The notes: generated from the letters alone by a model not told the origin. 64,000 nt of DNA from an uncultured Porphyromonadaceae bacterium (GCA_947177185.1 CAMWTJ010000002.1:47312-111311), one strand, 5' to 3'. Positions 28,201 to 36,099 are shown, counted from the first letter of the stretch. Made by a program: numbers and translations.

Positions 28201-28716
28201 TATCAAGCGTGGTATCGCGATATGCGTGATGCGATTATTGGTATGCACAACCCTAAAGAAGAGGGCGGTGATAATCCCAATACACGACAAGAATATGATT
28301 ATCATAACCCGGATTTGAATGACGCAGAAAATTCTGCACGTAGAGAGACTGGTAATCATACGTCTGACGATGAGCCATTTGATACTGATAATTATTACGG
28401 TCGTAATACAGGTACATCTCCTGACTATGTGGCTTCTCCAGATGATGAGCATCCAGGGACACCCGAAGACATTCTAAATGGATACTATGCGGGGACACAG
28501 GCGTCAAATCTCGATTTGGAGGATTTAGACGATGATATTTCAGAAGAGCCCGATATTGATATCGAATCACATGATGAGGACGTAGATGTCGAATCTGATT
28601 ATGAGAATCCCGATTCAGATGATTCGTCAAAGAGTGATCCATCTAATAATCCCGATGCAAATGTGGAATCTGAAGTTGAAGATTATGAAGAAGATGATAC
28701 CATAAATCCGATATGA
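25204..28716 (+). CDS. Collagen-like / DUF4407-like giant membrane protein
   Basis: This 1170-residue protein has several parts. Residues of about 95-400 hold repeated collagen-like blocks (G-K-D-G, G-E-N-G-D-T-W, G-P-K-G-E-T-G-E-T-G) alternating with copies of a helical unit of the kind F-E-E-W-x-x-x-x-G with D/E-F-x-x-F. From about 475 to 860 is a DUF4407-like membrane domain: C-S-G-A-D, two to three hydrophobic segments, F-C-L-D-R-F-I, P-R-I-L-I-S-I-F-L-G-I-V-I-S-A-P-L-E, a long charged coiled coil, then two or three more membrane spans. After about 1020 the protein is acidic and likely disordered (Asp/Glu/Ser/Asn). No signal peptide precedes the collagen-like part, so its side of the membrane is uncertain. 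Base composition is AT-rich. Confidence 0.85.
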   Translation: MAQFPPIENHCYKNGDVTYKVTSVEGNNINCVVVDQNGNPIGSPQIIKRKNWEKGDYIDMSGNSPSQDNASRHANASMFSFSYEPDTGEIVVTYPDGIRTERLKGLKGKDGASVFEEWCRRKGIMNPTQADWENFMRSLRQVVNGQDAPSPYEEWLGRQNKDASPEEKSYTAFIRSITGEKGKDGYEGRDGKDGLSAFEVWKSIQPNGDSLTEKDFFDFLKGDTGKNGHEGVDGKNGDTWKPYLSEDGILYFENTTTGERTKPVNLKGLQGPSADKGENGDTWEPYFPDDGKHQLYFKNNRGEVLGPFDVLGATGAEGKQGPRGESAYQIWLNEGHKGDFHDFLLWIAEQAQKGEDGEDGDTFRPHVEKGHLFFISTKTGERIDGGCVVGPKGETGETGLSGHNITHKYGYKEIYDWTCPVQEINPHLLSSSDDLASGGSAEEHMRETLNRINNIRKQGEKKENRGGKLQEFFWWCSGADTRLLRMCPAEHSKYMGIGTVIFFTALMAMFSSYIAISFVFGQEGNTWIGCVAFAIAWGAMIFCLDRFITNTMYSDGKVTISWLELRSALPRILISIFLGIVISAPLELKIFEKEINAQILLEKERFVNNNVKSTEEEINRLSEINDSIRVKIDERKDNLSNNITVESRLDKENERFAKEENQINKRYTYPRMPGTTREKDPDGWLAYDERCREIDNKRSRDLAKAQMRHDSICNFLNSQSNENISTAGFENLLSSNDRTIQHNRQLLTNKRDSLSRVFDRSDGLGRRLAALHAIAYQEDKEEGYKPWPWVKDWWGIVALGIFILLVIVSSPFLKNVVKGDEDEDGNFAKIHNPRLKGMAVLYPWFAVTALICGYFANTLFNALPYYIFTAVGMIMMLFILIDVSPVFYKMMLADGQYEQYLHKEKSITQDLVRLNFAKSIAKVNESEIGRLAPLIFSRPFKKIKKILSKADNVQKEELGWIVRDRNGDIIETAYESIRIENRNVFDTVLGMKKAIIEASYQAWYRDMRDAIIGMHNPKEEGGDNPNTRQEYDYHNPDLNDAENSARRETGNHTSDDEPFDTDNYYGRNTGTSPDYVASPDDEHPGTPEDILNGYYAGTQASNLDLEDLDDDISEEPDIDIESHDEDVDVESDYENPDSDDSSKSDPSNNPDANVESEVEDYEEDDTINPI

Positions 28717-29050
28717 TGGCTAACGGAAAGAATCAAGCTCCGAACAATTACCGGTCGAAGTGTCTATGTGTACTTCAGCTGGATGTTTCGGGGCCTATGC
28801 GTAAGCCTATAGCAGAAGGACGCGCTGTTCAACCATACCAATTACGAATCTGACATTGTAGCGAAATGCGCATGTGAAGGTGTTGCTAATCAGGGGGGCT
28901 TATATCATTTTTGATTATTTCGATTCTGATAACTTAAATGAAGATATTCGTATATTTACTCAGGTTGGGAAGAAATCATTGATGAACTCAAATGATGATG
29001 TATATGGAAGACCGTTTCAGATAATAATGGCAACATATCCCATCAATTAG
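28713..29050 (+). pseudogene. Remnant of a vWA-type gene
   Basis: ATG 28713 overlaps the stop of the giant membrane protein gene (ATGATG), as if coupled. Its 46 codons read like the start of a vWA (TerY-like) protein: R-S-K-C-L-C-V-L-Q-L-D-V-S-G-P-M, where the metal-site serine of D-x-S-x-S is replaced by proline. It stops at 28851. Another open stretch in a different frame, about 28900-29050, encodes Y-I-I-F-D-Y-F-D-S-D-N and R-P-F-Q-I-I-M-A-T and ends in TAG; it could be the rest of the same gene or a neighbour. The 260 bases to the next gene hold nothing else. Confidence 0.55.
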
Positions 29051-29112
29051 AAAGGTCGTAGGCTAAGACTTATTCGAAATGCCCGTTTAGGTAAAATAAA
29101 GGATTATGTGAG

Positions 29113-31218
29113 ATGAAATTTAAGGTGACCAGAAAAAAAGAAGGCTTTAAATGGTGCCTGTTTGTCAAAGAATTTTTTTCTTGGATAATTCTTGTGTGTG
29201 TCTTTTCCTCGTTCTATTATTTCGACATTCCTTGGTGGGGAAATGTTATTATTGGATTGGTTGTCTTATTGTTTTTGTTTTGCATAGCTTGTCCTAAGAA
29301 ACCATATAAAATTAAACGATGGTATAATGAAAGAGAATCGACAATAGAATACGATTCTATTGAAATGCATAAAGAGGAGGCGATTTGGTTCTCCAATCGC
29401 GATATATTTTGGGAATACTTTAGCATTTTAGGAGTATTAATTATTCCATTGTCTTTTATTGGTACTATTACTTTTATGACATATATAATGCCATATATAA
29501 ATAGTTCAAAAGCCATATCAATTAGCATCAAATGGTACTATTTTATAGGTGCTTTAGTGTTATATTTGTGGTTTGTGGCATGGCCGATTCTTAAAAATCT
29601 CAAAAAGATTAAATACGATATCAAACCTCACTATAAGGAAAATTATAAAAAGACTGCCAATGTGCGTAAGCTTAAATCCGCGTTCTGTGGTCTTGATAAC
29701 CTCATACTTAAATTAAAAGAAGAAGAGGAAGCTTTAAGTCAATTAGAAATCCCGGTTCCGGCAATGCCAACTGAAATTAATCCGGCTCCATATATTGATT
29801 ATGTCAAAGAAATTTCTGAAATCGGGAAATCCCGTAATAAGTTTGCATCTTTGGAGCAATTATTGCTTAGTGTAACATCTTTTCCCAACCTTGACGGATG
29901 GAGTAGTGACCTTCTAAAGACATTCAAAGCCATGGTGCATGTCCCGGCAACTGCTGGGGGCGGTATAGCCAGTGCGGTTGAATCCATGAAGAATTTTGTT
30001 CATCATCCCGACAATGATACGAGCTCGGAATTGATGTCAAATATAATCGAGCGACTTAAAGACTCGGGGCATAGCCAATTCTTCAGGACGAAATTAATGC
30101 ACTCTCACAATAAATTCGGGACTTTATTTAGTGAGTGCCTCAAAGATGCAGGTAAAGGCACAGCAGACACGTTTATACCCTGTGATTTGGGCTCTCGGAT
30201 TCACGATTCGTTAGGTGATGCGGAAGGCGTTTTCGAAGATTTATTTCATCACTTTATACCAGAATTTGATTTGTCGGGTGATGAAATGTTTGAAGCGGGA
30301 TTTGACTTTGACGGTCATTTCCCAATCATAACAACTGCACGAGAAGTCTTCAAGAATATCGGGCGGCATAATGACGGTAATGTTGATATGGAGTCTTCAA
30401 TTCATAAAGTCGCAGGAGTGGCAGGCGGAGCAGGAATTGGTGCTTTAATCGGTTCAGTAGTTTTTCCTGGTGTAGGAACGGTAATTGGTAGTATGATTGG
30501 TGGATGGCTTGAAAGAAGCGGAGCCACTAAATTGAATATTGCCGAATTAGAAAGACTAAGAAGTGAGTTCGAAGCGGAGAAAAATGAATTAGACAGGCTT
30601 GTTACTTCAGCGCAGGAATCCATAAGGAACAAGCAAATCAGCGTCAATACTGCAATAAGAGATAAAGCTGTCAAATACAATGAATACTATAAGACAGTGC
30701 AGCAAATATCCCCGTTGTCTGAATTTAATGTTGGCTTATTACAAAAGGCTATATCAATCATAATCTATGATTATATTTTGGATTGTGCCGAGCAATATTC
30801 GCCAAAGAATAAAGTATGTAATAATGAAAAGTATACTGCTCTCTTGAATATTTTGCCGACGAGATATGAGATGGCCAATCATAAAGATCATATGTTCAGA
30901 ATGCTTTCTGATATTGATTGTATGATTAGTATAGGATATATTGACGAGCCTAAATTTATGGAGCTTCGAAAAATATGTACAGTATTTCAGCAAGTCATCA
31001 TGGAGCAAGCTATATCTTTACAAGCGCTCCACTTAGTATGGATGGAACAGACTCGTCTTTTATACACATCATCCATCAGACAACTTACCAAAACAATGGA
31101 ATCGGAGTTTGAAAGCCTAAATAATCATGTTAAGTGGCAGGAGTCTATTGTCAAAGGCCAATCGTATAAATGCGAGCAGCTTGTCAAGGCTGCTAATGAT
31201 GATGCTAAGACACTATGA
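29113..31218 (+). CDS. Large membrane protein with glycine-zipper segment
   Basis: This 701-residue protein is not recognised as a whole. Four hydrophobic segments lie in the first 165 residues (about 15-32, 38-60, 97-120 and 140-160). A hydrophilic helical part follows. At about 430-470 is a Gly/Ala-rich stretch G-A-G-I-G-A-L-I-G-S-V and G-T-V-I-G-S-M-I-G-G-W, like the glycine zippers that insert into membranes or form pores. It is followed directly by a charged coiled coil (about 475-560) and more helices. The next gene overlaps by ATGA. A membrane-anchored, pore-like or scaffold role is possible. Confidence 0.6.
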   Translation: MKFKVTRKKEGFKWCLFVKEFFSWIILVCVFSSFYYFDIPWWGNVIIGLVVLLFLFCIACPKKPYKIKRWYNERESTIEYDSIEMHKEEAIWFSNRDIFWEYFSILGVLIIPLSFIGTITFMTYIMPYINSSKAISISIKWYYFIGALVLYLWFVAWPILKNLKKIKYDIKPHYKENYKKTANVRKLKSAFCGLDNLILKLKEEEEALSQLEIPVPAMPTEINPAPYIDYVKEISEIGKSRNKFASLEQLLLSVTSFPNLDGWSSDLLKTFKAMVHVPATAGGGIASAVESMKNFVHHPDNDTSSELMSNIIERLKDSGHSQFFRTKLMHSHNKFGTLFSECLKDAGKGTADTFIPCDLGSRIHDSLGDAEGVFEDLFHHFIPEFDLSGDEMFEAGFDFDGHFPIITTAREVFKNIGRHNDGNVDMESSIHKVAGVAGGAGIGALIGSVVFPGVGTVIGSMIGGWLERSGATKLNIAELERLRSEFEAEKNELDRLVTSAQESIRNKQISVNTAIRDKAVKYNEYYKTVQQISPLSEFNVGLLQKAISIIIYDYILDCAEQYSPKNKVCNNEKYTALLNILPTRYEMANHKDHMFRMLSDIDCMISIGYIDEPKFMELRKICTVFQQVIMEQAISLQALHLVWMEQTRLLYTSSIRQLTKTMESEFESLNNHVKWQESIVKGQSYKCEQLVKAANDDAKTL

Positions 31219-32444
31219 ACTATATTGATAAAGAATGTTTGTCAAAGGCGCGCTTCTTGGGTGTTAGATATTACTCTACATCGGATTATGTTGTGGTCGT
31301 TCAGATTCCAACGAATCAGGAACAACTCAAGCACAATAAAAGTGCATTTAGATGGTTAAAGCTTCTGTTAAGTGCAGTATTTTCCTTTGGAATTTTTAGA
31401 TCAATTGTGTTTGAGCTTTCTTTTAGAAAACGTATTCGTATATATACATCTACCATTTTATTCTGGTTTATATGTGCAATATTAATTGCAATTCTTACAG
31501 CGATTATCAGCAAATCGTTTAGTTTGTTTGTTCTTGCACTGTTTGCTGCAATCCTTATGAGTTACGGAGCATTTCAGATGCTCAGCATGGAATATAAAAG
31601 ACTTAATATTTATTGTTATAAAAAGGATGCCTCTGGAATATGGATTGAAAGTCGCTTTGATGAAGACGCAATATTACAGCCTAAAGGGTATTTAGATTAT
31701 ATATTGCCAATTCGCGTATTCACAAGGCGTCTTAAGTTTGTACTTAAGTTATACTGTTGCCGACAGCATCTTGACGCTTCAAGCCTTGATTTATACGAGA
31801 AATTAAATTTAGGTAGAGGTTCTGTGGAGTCATTATACGCATTATCAAACGGAAGCCCTATTCAGCTTCAATTCAATGAATCTAACTCTACTGAAAGACG
31901 GGATGTTTTGATACATAAGGCCTCATATAAAGATATAGAAACCGTTGCTTGGACGGTCTTGGCGGCGTTGGATATGGAGGCAGATGATTTGGATTGGGTT
32001 AAGACTTCTTGTGCGGATGAAATATCAATGTATTCGTGGAATAAATCGATTGTTGCATATGTTGATGGCAAGTCTGTGGGAAGTATTATCTCATACGCTG
32101 GTGATAATTATGGCAAGCTTCGCCAATATACATGGAAAAATCTTTGTAATGACATTGACGTGAAAAAAATCTGTGCTACAGATATTGAGGCTTGTTCCAA
32201 GGAATATTACCTCGACTCCATGGCAATCAAACAGGAATATCGTGGTTATGGAATCGGTAGAAAGCTGATTGAAGCCGCTATTGACCATGGCCGCGAACTT
32301 GGCTATAAGAAATTTTCATTGTTAGTCGATGTCGCAAAACCCCGGCTAAAAGCCTACTACGAGAGTATGGGCTTTGAGGAAGTTGGTAACAGGATGTTCT
32401 TCGGGCGTCGCTATAATAGGATGATTAAGAATGATAATTCTTAA
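31215..32444 (+). CDS. Membrane-linked GNAT acetyltransferase
   Basis: This 409-residue protein has two or three hydrophobic segments between about residues 45 and 125 and a GNAT domain at the C-terminus (about 280-400). The acetyl-CoA loop is R-G-Y-G-I-G-R-K-L, preceded by Y-L-D-S-M-A-I and followed by R-L-K-A-Y-Y-E-S-M-G-F-E. The middle (about 130-270) is of unknown fold. The start overlaps the preceding stop by ATGA, so the two membrane proteins are likely made together. It may acetylate a partner protein or small molecule at the membrane. Confidence 0.8.
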   Translation: MNYIDKECLSKARFLGVRYYSTSDYVVVVQIPTNQEQLKHNKSAFRWLKLLLSAVFSFGIFRSIVFELSFRKRIRIYTSTILFWFICAILIAILTAIISKSFSLFVLALFAAILMSYGAFQMLSMEYKRLNIYCYKKDASGIWIESRFDEDAILQPKGYLDYILPIRVFTRRLKFVLKLYCCRQHLDASSLDLYEKLNLGRGSVESLYALSNGSPIQLQFNESNSTERRDVLIHKASYKDIETVAWTVLAALDMEADDLDWVKTSCADEISMYSWNKSIVAYVDGKSVGSIISYAGDNYGKLRQYTWKNLCNDIDVKKICATDIEACSKEYYLDSMAIKQEYRGYGIGRKLIEAAIDHGRELGYKKFSLLVDVAKPRLKAYYESMGFEEVGNRMFFGRRYNRMIKNDNS

Positions 32445-32528
32445 ATATCAGCAATACAGCGATTTAAAACTTGAATTATAATTTCTCAAAATAGATGCGG
32501 ACAATTTAACTGCTCACAGATAGTAAAT

Positions 32529-32849
32529 ATGAATAATTCTATAAATATGGCATGGAATGATTTAACAGACCGGCAGAAACGGCTTGACCGTGCGATAGAA
32601 GGTTGCGGAGTAAAACTTGATAACTCTCGCTCTTGCCTTAAGAATGTGATGAGCAAAATCGGTGCAAACGCCCGGGAAGAATCGTTTGTGACTCAACGCA
32701 TACAGCTTCGTCTGAAGGCACAGGCATTGCTGGAGGATACGGATCAGTTTATCTCTGATACTGAAGCGATGCTTGGCCGCTTCAAGAAAGACGATGAGGA
32801 ATGGGAACGCCGTGGCCTCAACCTCGGCTTAAACTTTTGGGACAAATGA
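32529..32849 (+). CDS. Small helical protein
   Basis: This 106-residue product is predicted to be almost all charged helix, with heptad-like spacing (R-L-D-R-A-I-E, R-L-K-A-Q-A-L-L-E-D-T-D-Q-F) fitting a coiled coil. No family is recognised. Its stop overlaps the start of the TerB-like gene by ATGA, which suggests a two-protein unit. Confidence 0.55.
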   Translation: MNNSINMAWNDLTDRQKRLDRAIEGCGVKLDNSRSCLKNVMSKIGANAREESFVTQRIQLRLKAQALLEDTDQFISDTEAMLGRFKKDDEEWERRGLNLGLNFWDK

Positions 32850-34393
32850 ACATAAACATAGACGGATTTAAGGCAGCTGCCGCTCGTTTGTTCTTCGACA
32901 TGATTAACGCCGATGGCGTTATAGAAGACAATGAAATCCTTCTATTGGAGGGGTTGGGTAAATATGAACTGCCAAAAGATGAAAATGGCAAGACATTAGA
33001 TTTGCCCGACTTCTCTAAAGAAGCTAATAAACTTATCCGCGCTGGAGGATTGCGTAAAAAGTATGGCATAGAGTTGGAACATGTTACAAAAGCAACCGAA
33101 ATTACTACTGCTACGGCCATTCAGCACTTAATAAGTTGGCTGGAAAAAGGAGAGAAGGATGAAGTGAAATACAATCCCAACTCCATTTTCAAGACTCAAA
33201 ATATCGTAGAAGACCTTAGAGTTATTTCTGGATGCGATGGCAGCCGTGATATTAACGAAGCCAAACTTCTGGTAGCAGTAAGTTTGTGCTTGAATGAGAA
33301 AATACCTTCTTATATGAGAGCGATTCCAATCTCGTATAGAGAACGTATTCTTAAATTCGCGAGGAAAGAGGTTGTGTATCTTGAAAGTGAATACGATAAA
33401 GAGATAAACGATGATATTATGAAAAATAACAGTTATATTGAAAGTTTACTTTCTATATATGGCTACGATTTCGTTTATATTCCATCAGTGGTTGAATTTC
33501 TTAAAGCCAAGGCTAAGACAGAATTGTTAGAGCCAATCTTGATGTTTACAAATCCGTTCTATTATCAAGCAAAAGAACAGGCAGCAACATTTGCACAAGA
33601 CATACAAGCGATAACAACAGCTGATTTTACAAAGACTTTTTCGAGAGCTGCCAATCTTGATGAGGATTTACCTCCTTGTCTGTTAATCAAAGTGAAAACA
33701 TCCACAATAGATACTCAGGGATCTGACAATCACATAAAACGAACGAAATTTACCGATTTCATTGCGTTGCCAATCAATGGTAGCGTCATTGATTCCGTTA
33801 GGCGTTTACCTGATAATATCCTTGAACATACAGAAGCAATCACTTCTGTGGTGACGAAAACCCTGAATGAGAAACTCTATTGTAAAGGTATACATAAAAC
33901 CCTCATTGATTACGCAATACATCGCTATAGTTCGAATATTGTGGAGAAGGTAGTTATTACTATTCAAGGAAAGAAAAAAGGAATAAAGTTCGTTGGGGTT
34001 GCCGGAGGTGATGTAAAAGTTAAACCGGCTGAAGCCGTTCTGTATATGTTGTCAATCCTATACTCCATATTAGGTAACGGCATATGCAAACGCAAAGATG
34101 ATTCCGATGAATGTCGTCGTATAGTCAGCAATTACGAACGCTTATATAAAATAGCGACTGAATCGGAGAACCCCATTAACCTTTACACGTCCCTATCTCC
34201 GATTAAGACGGGGCTGAAAAAGAAAATCAATGGGTTGGAAAAGCTTACGGACAAAGAAAGCTACAACATCAATGATTCTGGAAGCTATATCAGGGTTAAC
34301 ATAAATCCTGACATCGTCTATATTCGTAGTGAATACGATAAGACAGAAGTCCAAATCAATGATTGGATTAAACGTCAAAACTTCAAAATATAA
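32846..34393 (+). CDS. TerB-like N-terminal domain protein
   Basis: This 515-residue protein begins with a helical module resembling TerB/DjlA-type domains: A-R-L-F-F-D-M-I-N-A-D-G-V-I-E-D-N-E-I-L-L-L-E-G, an acidic loop between helices like that which binds metal in TerB. The remaining 450 residues are not recognised; there are no membrane segments or catalytic motifs I can name. TerB-like modules occur with vWA, PP2C and kinase genes in Ter-type stress systems, and those partners occur farther along this region. It is the last gene before a terminator. Start 32846 is chosen for the ATGA overlap. Confidence 0.6.
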   Translation: MNINIDGFKAAAARLFFDMINADGVIEDNEILLLEGLGKYELPKDENGKTLDLPDFSKEANKLIRAGGLRKKYGIELEHVTKATEITTATAIQHLISWLEKGEKDEVKYNPNSIFKTQNIVEDLRVISGCDGSRDINEAKLLVAVSLCLNEKIPSYMRAIPISYRERILKFARKEVVYLESEYDKEINDDIMKNNSYIESLLSIYGYDFVYIPSVVEFLKAKAKTELLEPILMFTNPFYYQAKEQAATFAQDIQAITTADFTKTFSRAANLDEDLPPCLLIKVKTSTIDTQGSDNHIKRTKFTDFIALPINGSVIDSVRRLPDNILEHTEAITSVVTKTLNEKLYCKGIHKTLIDYAIHRYSSNIVEKVVITIQGKKKGIKFVGVAGGDVKVKPAEAVLYMLSILYSILGNGICKRKDDSDECRRIVSNYERLYKIATESENPINLYTSLSPIKTGLKKKINGLEKLTDKESYNINDSGSYIRVNINPDIVYIRSEYDKTEVQINDWIKRQNFKI

Positions 34394-34396
34394 CCT

Positions 34397-34430
34397 CAAC
34401 GCCCGGAAACATAACTTTCGGGCGTTGTTA
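34397..34430 (+). terminator. Intrinsic terminator ending module A
   Basis: CAACGCCCGGAAA pairs with TTTCGGGCGTTG (one bulged G) and is followed by TTAATTTT. It sits 4 bases after the TerB-like gene stop. The 250 bases after it hold no gene, only the repeats at 34598-34658 and a promoter. Confidence 0.8.
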
Positions 34431-34597
34431 ATTTTAACAGGCATTAAGAGCAACGACATAAACATTCGCCGCATATCCGGCGCCGAAAGCAGCCGAACTT
34501 TTTAAAGAAGGTGCAAAACACGTTTGGAAATCCTGACTGAGGATACCATCTGCTTAGCCCCCGTTAACAAATATTGGAGTACGGGGTCTGAAACTCA

Positions 34598-34658
34598 TCT
34601 ACGTTAAGATTAACAACAATGGTAATCCCCAGACTCAGAATCTATGTAAAGGTTAACA
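34598..34658 (+). repeat. Two imperfect 18-base direct repeats before the small-protein operon
   Basis: TCTACGTTAAGATTAACA (34598-34615) and TCTATGTAAAGGTTAACA (34641-34658) agree at 15 of 18 bases and are 43 bases apart, about four helix turns. The second copy ends just before the -33 region of the promoter, the usual place for an activator site. A further GTTAACA lies at about 34563. Confidence 0.5.
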
Positions 34659-34661
34659 TCA

Positions 34662-34693
34662 TTTTACAGGCAGATAAATTGAACGTAATTTTG
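34662..34693 (+). promoter_or_regulatory. Promoter of the small-protein operon
   Basis: TAATTTTG at 34686-34693 fits the -7 element. A weak -33 TTTT lies at 34662-34665 with 20-base spacing. The leader to ATG 34738 is about 40 bases. Imperfect direct repeats lie just upstream. Confidence 0.6.
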
Positions 34694-34737
34694 CAGTGTA
34701 AACAAGAAATAACAACCCTCTAATCTAAAATCAAATC

Positions 34738-34917
34738 ATGGGCATTGGAGCATTAGTACATGGAATTAAGGCAGTCGGACACGTATGTGTCGGTGATTTC
34801 GCCGGAGCTGCTGTTGAAGGAAGTCGCGCAATTGTTAGCCTTGCAGTAGGCGAGGTAGTGAAAGAAGTGGCAGAAGACACTGGTATCTCTGACTGGATTG
34901 AAGACATCTTCTCATAA
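34738..34917 (+). CDS. Small helical protein 1
   Basis: This 59-residue protein has Gly/Ala/Val-rich helices (G-I-G-A-L-V-H-G-I-K-A-V-G, then G-D-F-A-G-A-A-V-E-G-S) and an acidic aromatic end, I-S-D-W-I-E-D-I-F-S. It is the first of four tiny genes in a row after a strong -7 element. No family is recognised. The pattern, a weakly hydrophobic helix with alternating charges and a D-W/D-I end, is shared with the following proteins, so these may be components of one assembly. A 175-base stretch without a gene separates it from the next one. Confidence 0.6.
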   Translation: MGIGALVHGIKAVGHVCVGDFAGAAVEGSRAIVSLAVGEVVKEVAEDTGISDWIEDIFS

Positions 34918-35092
34918 TAAGTAAAGATAATCTTGTTAAGTTTATCAGGCATACAAGCCACATCCTCAGATTGGTCGTCGTCCTTGGCGCAAGAGCAATA
35001 GAAAAGGCAATCAGAGATTATAGTAATAACAAGCGTTAGTAATCTCATAATCCCCTTCAAAACAAGAAACAACAGAATAAAAACGTACTATT

Positions 35093-35335
35093 ATGATACT
35101 AACACCTACCTATATCGCCGGCAAGTACTTGATGAACGTTGCGAAGCGAGCTGCAACCGGCGAACACGTGGCAACTTCTGAAATAGTCAATGTACCAAAG
35201 GTCATTGATAAAGTCTATGGCGATGGTGACGGAACATTTGAGCTCTCCGATGTGGTAGACGCAGCTACTGAAATTGGCGGAAACATCATAGACAAGGTCG
35301 AGGATGTTATAAGTTTCATAGGAGATTGGTTCTAA
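35093..35335 (+). CDS. Small helical protein 2, EF-hand-like loop
   Basis: This 80-residue protein contains Y-G-D-G-D-G-T-F-E-L-S-D at about residues 45-56. This resembles a calcium-binding EF-hand loop, with Tyr in place of the first Asp, Asp at positions 3 and 5, Gly at 6, a hydrophobic residue at 8 and Asp at 12. It is flanked by helices. The C-terminus I-I-D-K-V-E-D-V-I-S-F-I-G-D-W-F resembles the end of small protein 1. Calcium binding is possible but unproven. Confidence 0.55.
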   Translation: MILTPTYIAGKYLMNVAKRAATGEHVATSEIVNVPKVIDKVYGDGDGTFELSDVVDAATEIGGNIIDKVEDVISFIGDWF

Positions 35336-35358
35336 GCATAAATCAAAAAAACAACAAT

Positions 35359-35520
35359 ATGTACGTATTAATTGGCAAACTCGCCCAATATGGGGTGCAT
35401 AAAGCTCATGAAATTTGGGCTGAACACGGGGATGAAATCATGGAAGCAGCTCACTCGTTAATTGAAACAATCAAGGATGGCGCTGAAGTTGTCATTGATA
35501 ACATTGGTGATATTATCTAA
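35359..35520 (+). CDS. Small helical protein 3
   Basis: This 53-residue protein is mostly amphipathic helix with alternating acidic residues and Ile/Val, ending in V-I-D-N-I-G-D-I-I, like the ends of its neighbours. The start at 35359 is chosen since ATG 35326 lies within the preceding gene. No family is recognised. Confidence 0.55.
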   Translation: MYVLIGKLAQYGVHKAHEIWAEHGDEIMEAAHSLIETIKDGAEVVIDNIGDII

Positions 35521-35532
35521 AAACTTTTAACT

Positions 35533-35655
35533 ATGGGAACAGTATTAGGAATCGTTCTGGCGTATAATGCGCTAAACGGCAATCTGTTTAAAGCACTCGG
35601 AGAAGGTGCTCAGTGGATTAGTGATAAACTTCCGAAACCAAAGGATGGAGAATAA
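35533..35655 (+). CDS. Small helical protein 4
   Basis: This 40-residue frame starts 12 bases after protein 3 and overlaps the next gene by 11 bases. Its sequence G-T-V-L-G-I-V-L-A-Y-N-A-L and G-A-Q-W-I-S-D-K-L has the same Gly/hydrophobic then W-x-x-D pattern as small proteins 1-3. A lone frame this short would be weak; position and pattern support it. Confidence 0.45.
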   Translation: MGTVLGIVLAYNALNGNLFKALGEGAQWISDKLPKPKDGE

Positions 35656-36085
35656 ACCTTCTTTTGGAGAATTCATGACAGAAGTCGTGAACCGAGCCGA
35701 CAAAATATCATTTGAAAAGAGTGGACGCCCTTTGTCCGACAAGTATGAGGCTCCGTCCACTATTCTCAAAATGATAGGTGCCGTCACCAATACAGGATGG
35801 GAGGCCTTCAACGCCCTTTCCGGGCTGATGTCTAATGTTTCATATTTCGCCTTCGCCGCAGCATTGGCTGTGTTCGTCATAAGCCCTATAGGACTTATAG
35901 TTGTAGGCGCTTTGGTTTACTGGGGCGGCAAAGAATCACTGAAGCTATTGTATCACAACAAAGGGGTAGTCGATGCAGTAAAACAAATTGGTGACAGATA
36001 TGAAGTTCCTTACCAATCATGTATCAATGAAGCCGAATACGATGAGCTGGCGGACAAGGCAGCAAAAGAATTGTATAACCTTTAA
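35645..36085 (+). CDS. Small membrane protein
   Basis: This 146-residue protein has one long hydrophobic region at about 63-95 (F-A-F-A-A-A-L-A-V-F-V-I-S-P-I-G-L-I-V-V-G-A-L), wide enough for a hairpin of two spans, flanked by charged helices. No family is recognised. ATG 35645 is chosen: it lies in the end of small protein 4, and an upstream Met would extend further into it. It may anchor the small proteins to the membrane. Confidence 0.65.
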   Translation: MENKPSFGEFMTEVVNRADKISFEKSGRPLSDKYEAPSTILKMIGAVTNTGWEAFNALSGLMSNVSYFAFAAALAVFVISPIGLIVVGALVYWGGKESLKLLYHNKGVVDAVKQIGDRYEVPYQSCINEAEYDELADKAAKELYNL

Positions 36086-36099
36086 CAACTGAACGAATC

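Noticed and set aside
25204..28716. The collagen-like protein as a phage tail fibre
   Set aside because: The collagen-like part is joined to a multi-span membrane domain and no other phage genes are near.
34731..35072. A minus-strand frame with a lipoprotein-like start opposite small protein 1
   Set aside because: It has a hydrophobic start and a Cys, but no promoter is seen and it lies fully opposite the promoter-proximal gene; the plus-strand context is much stronger.
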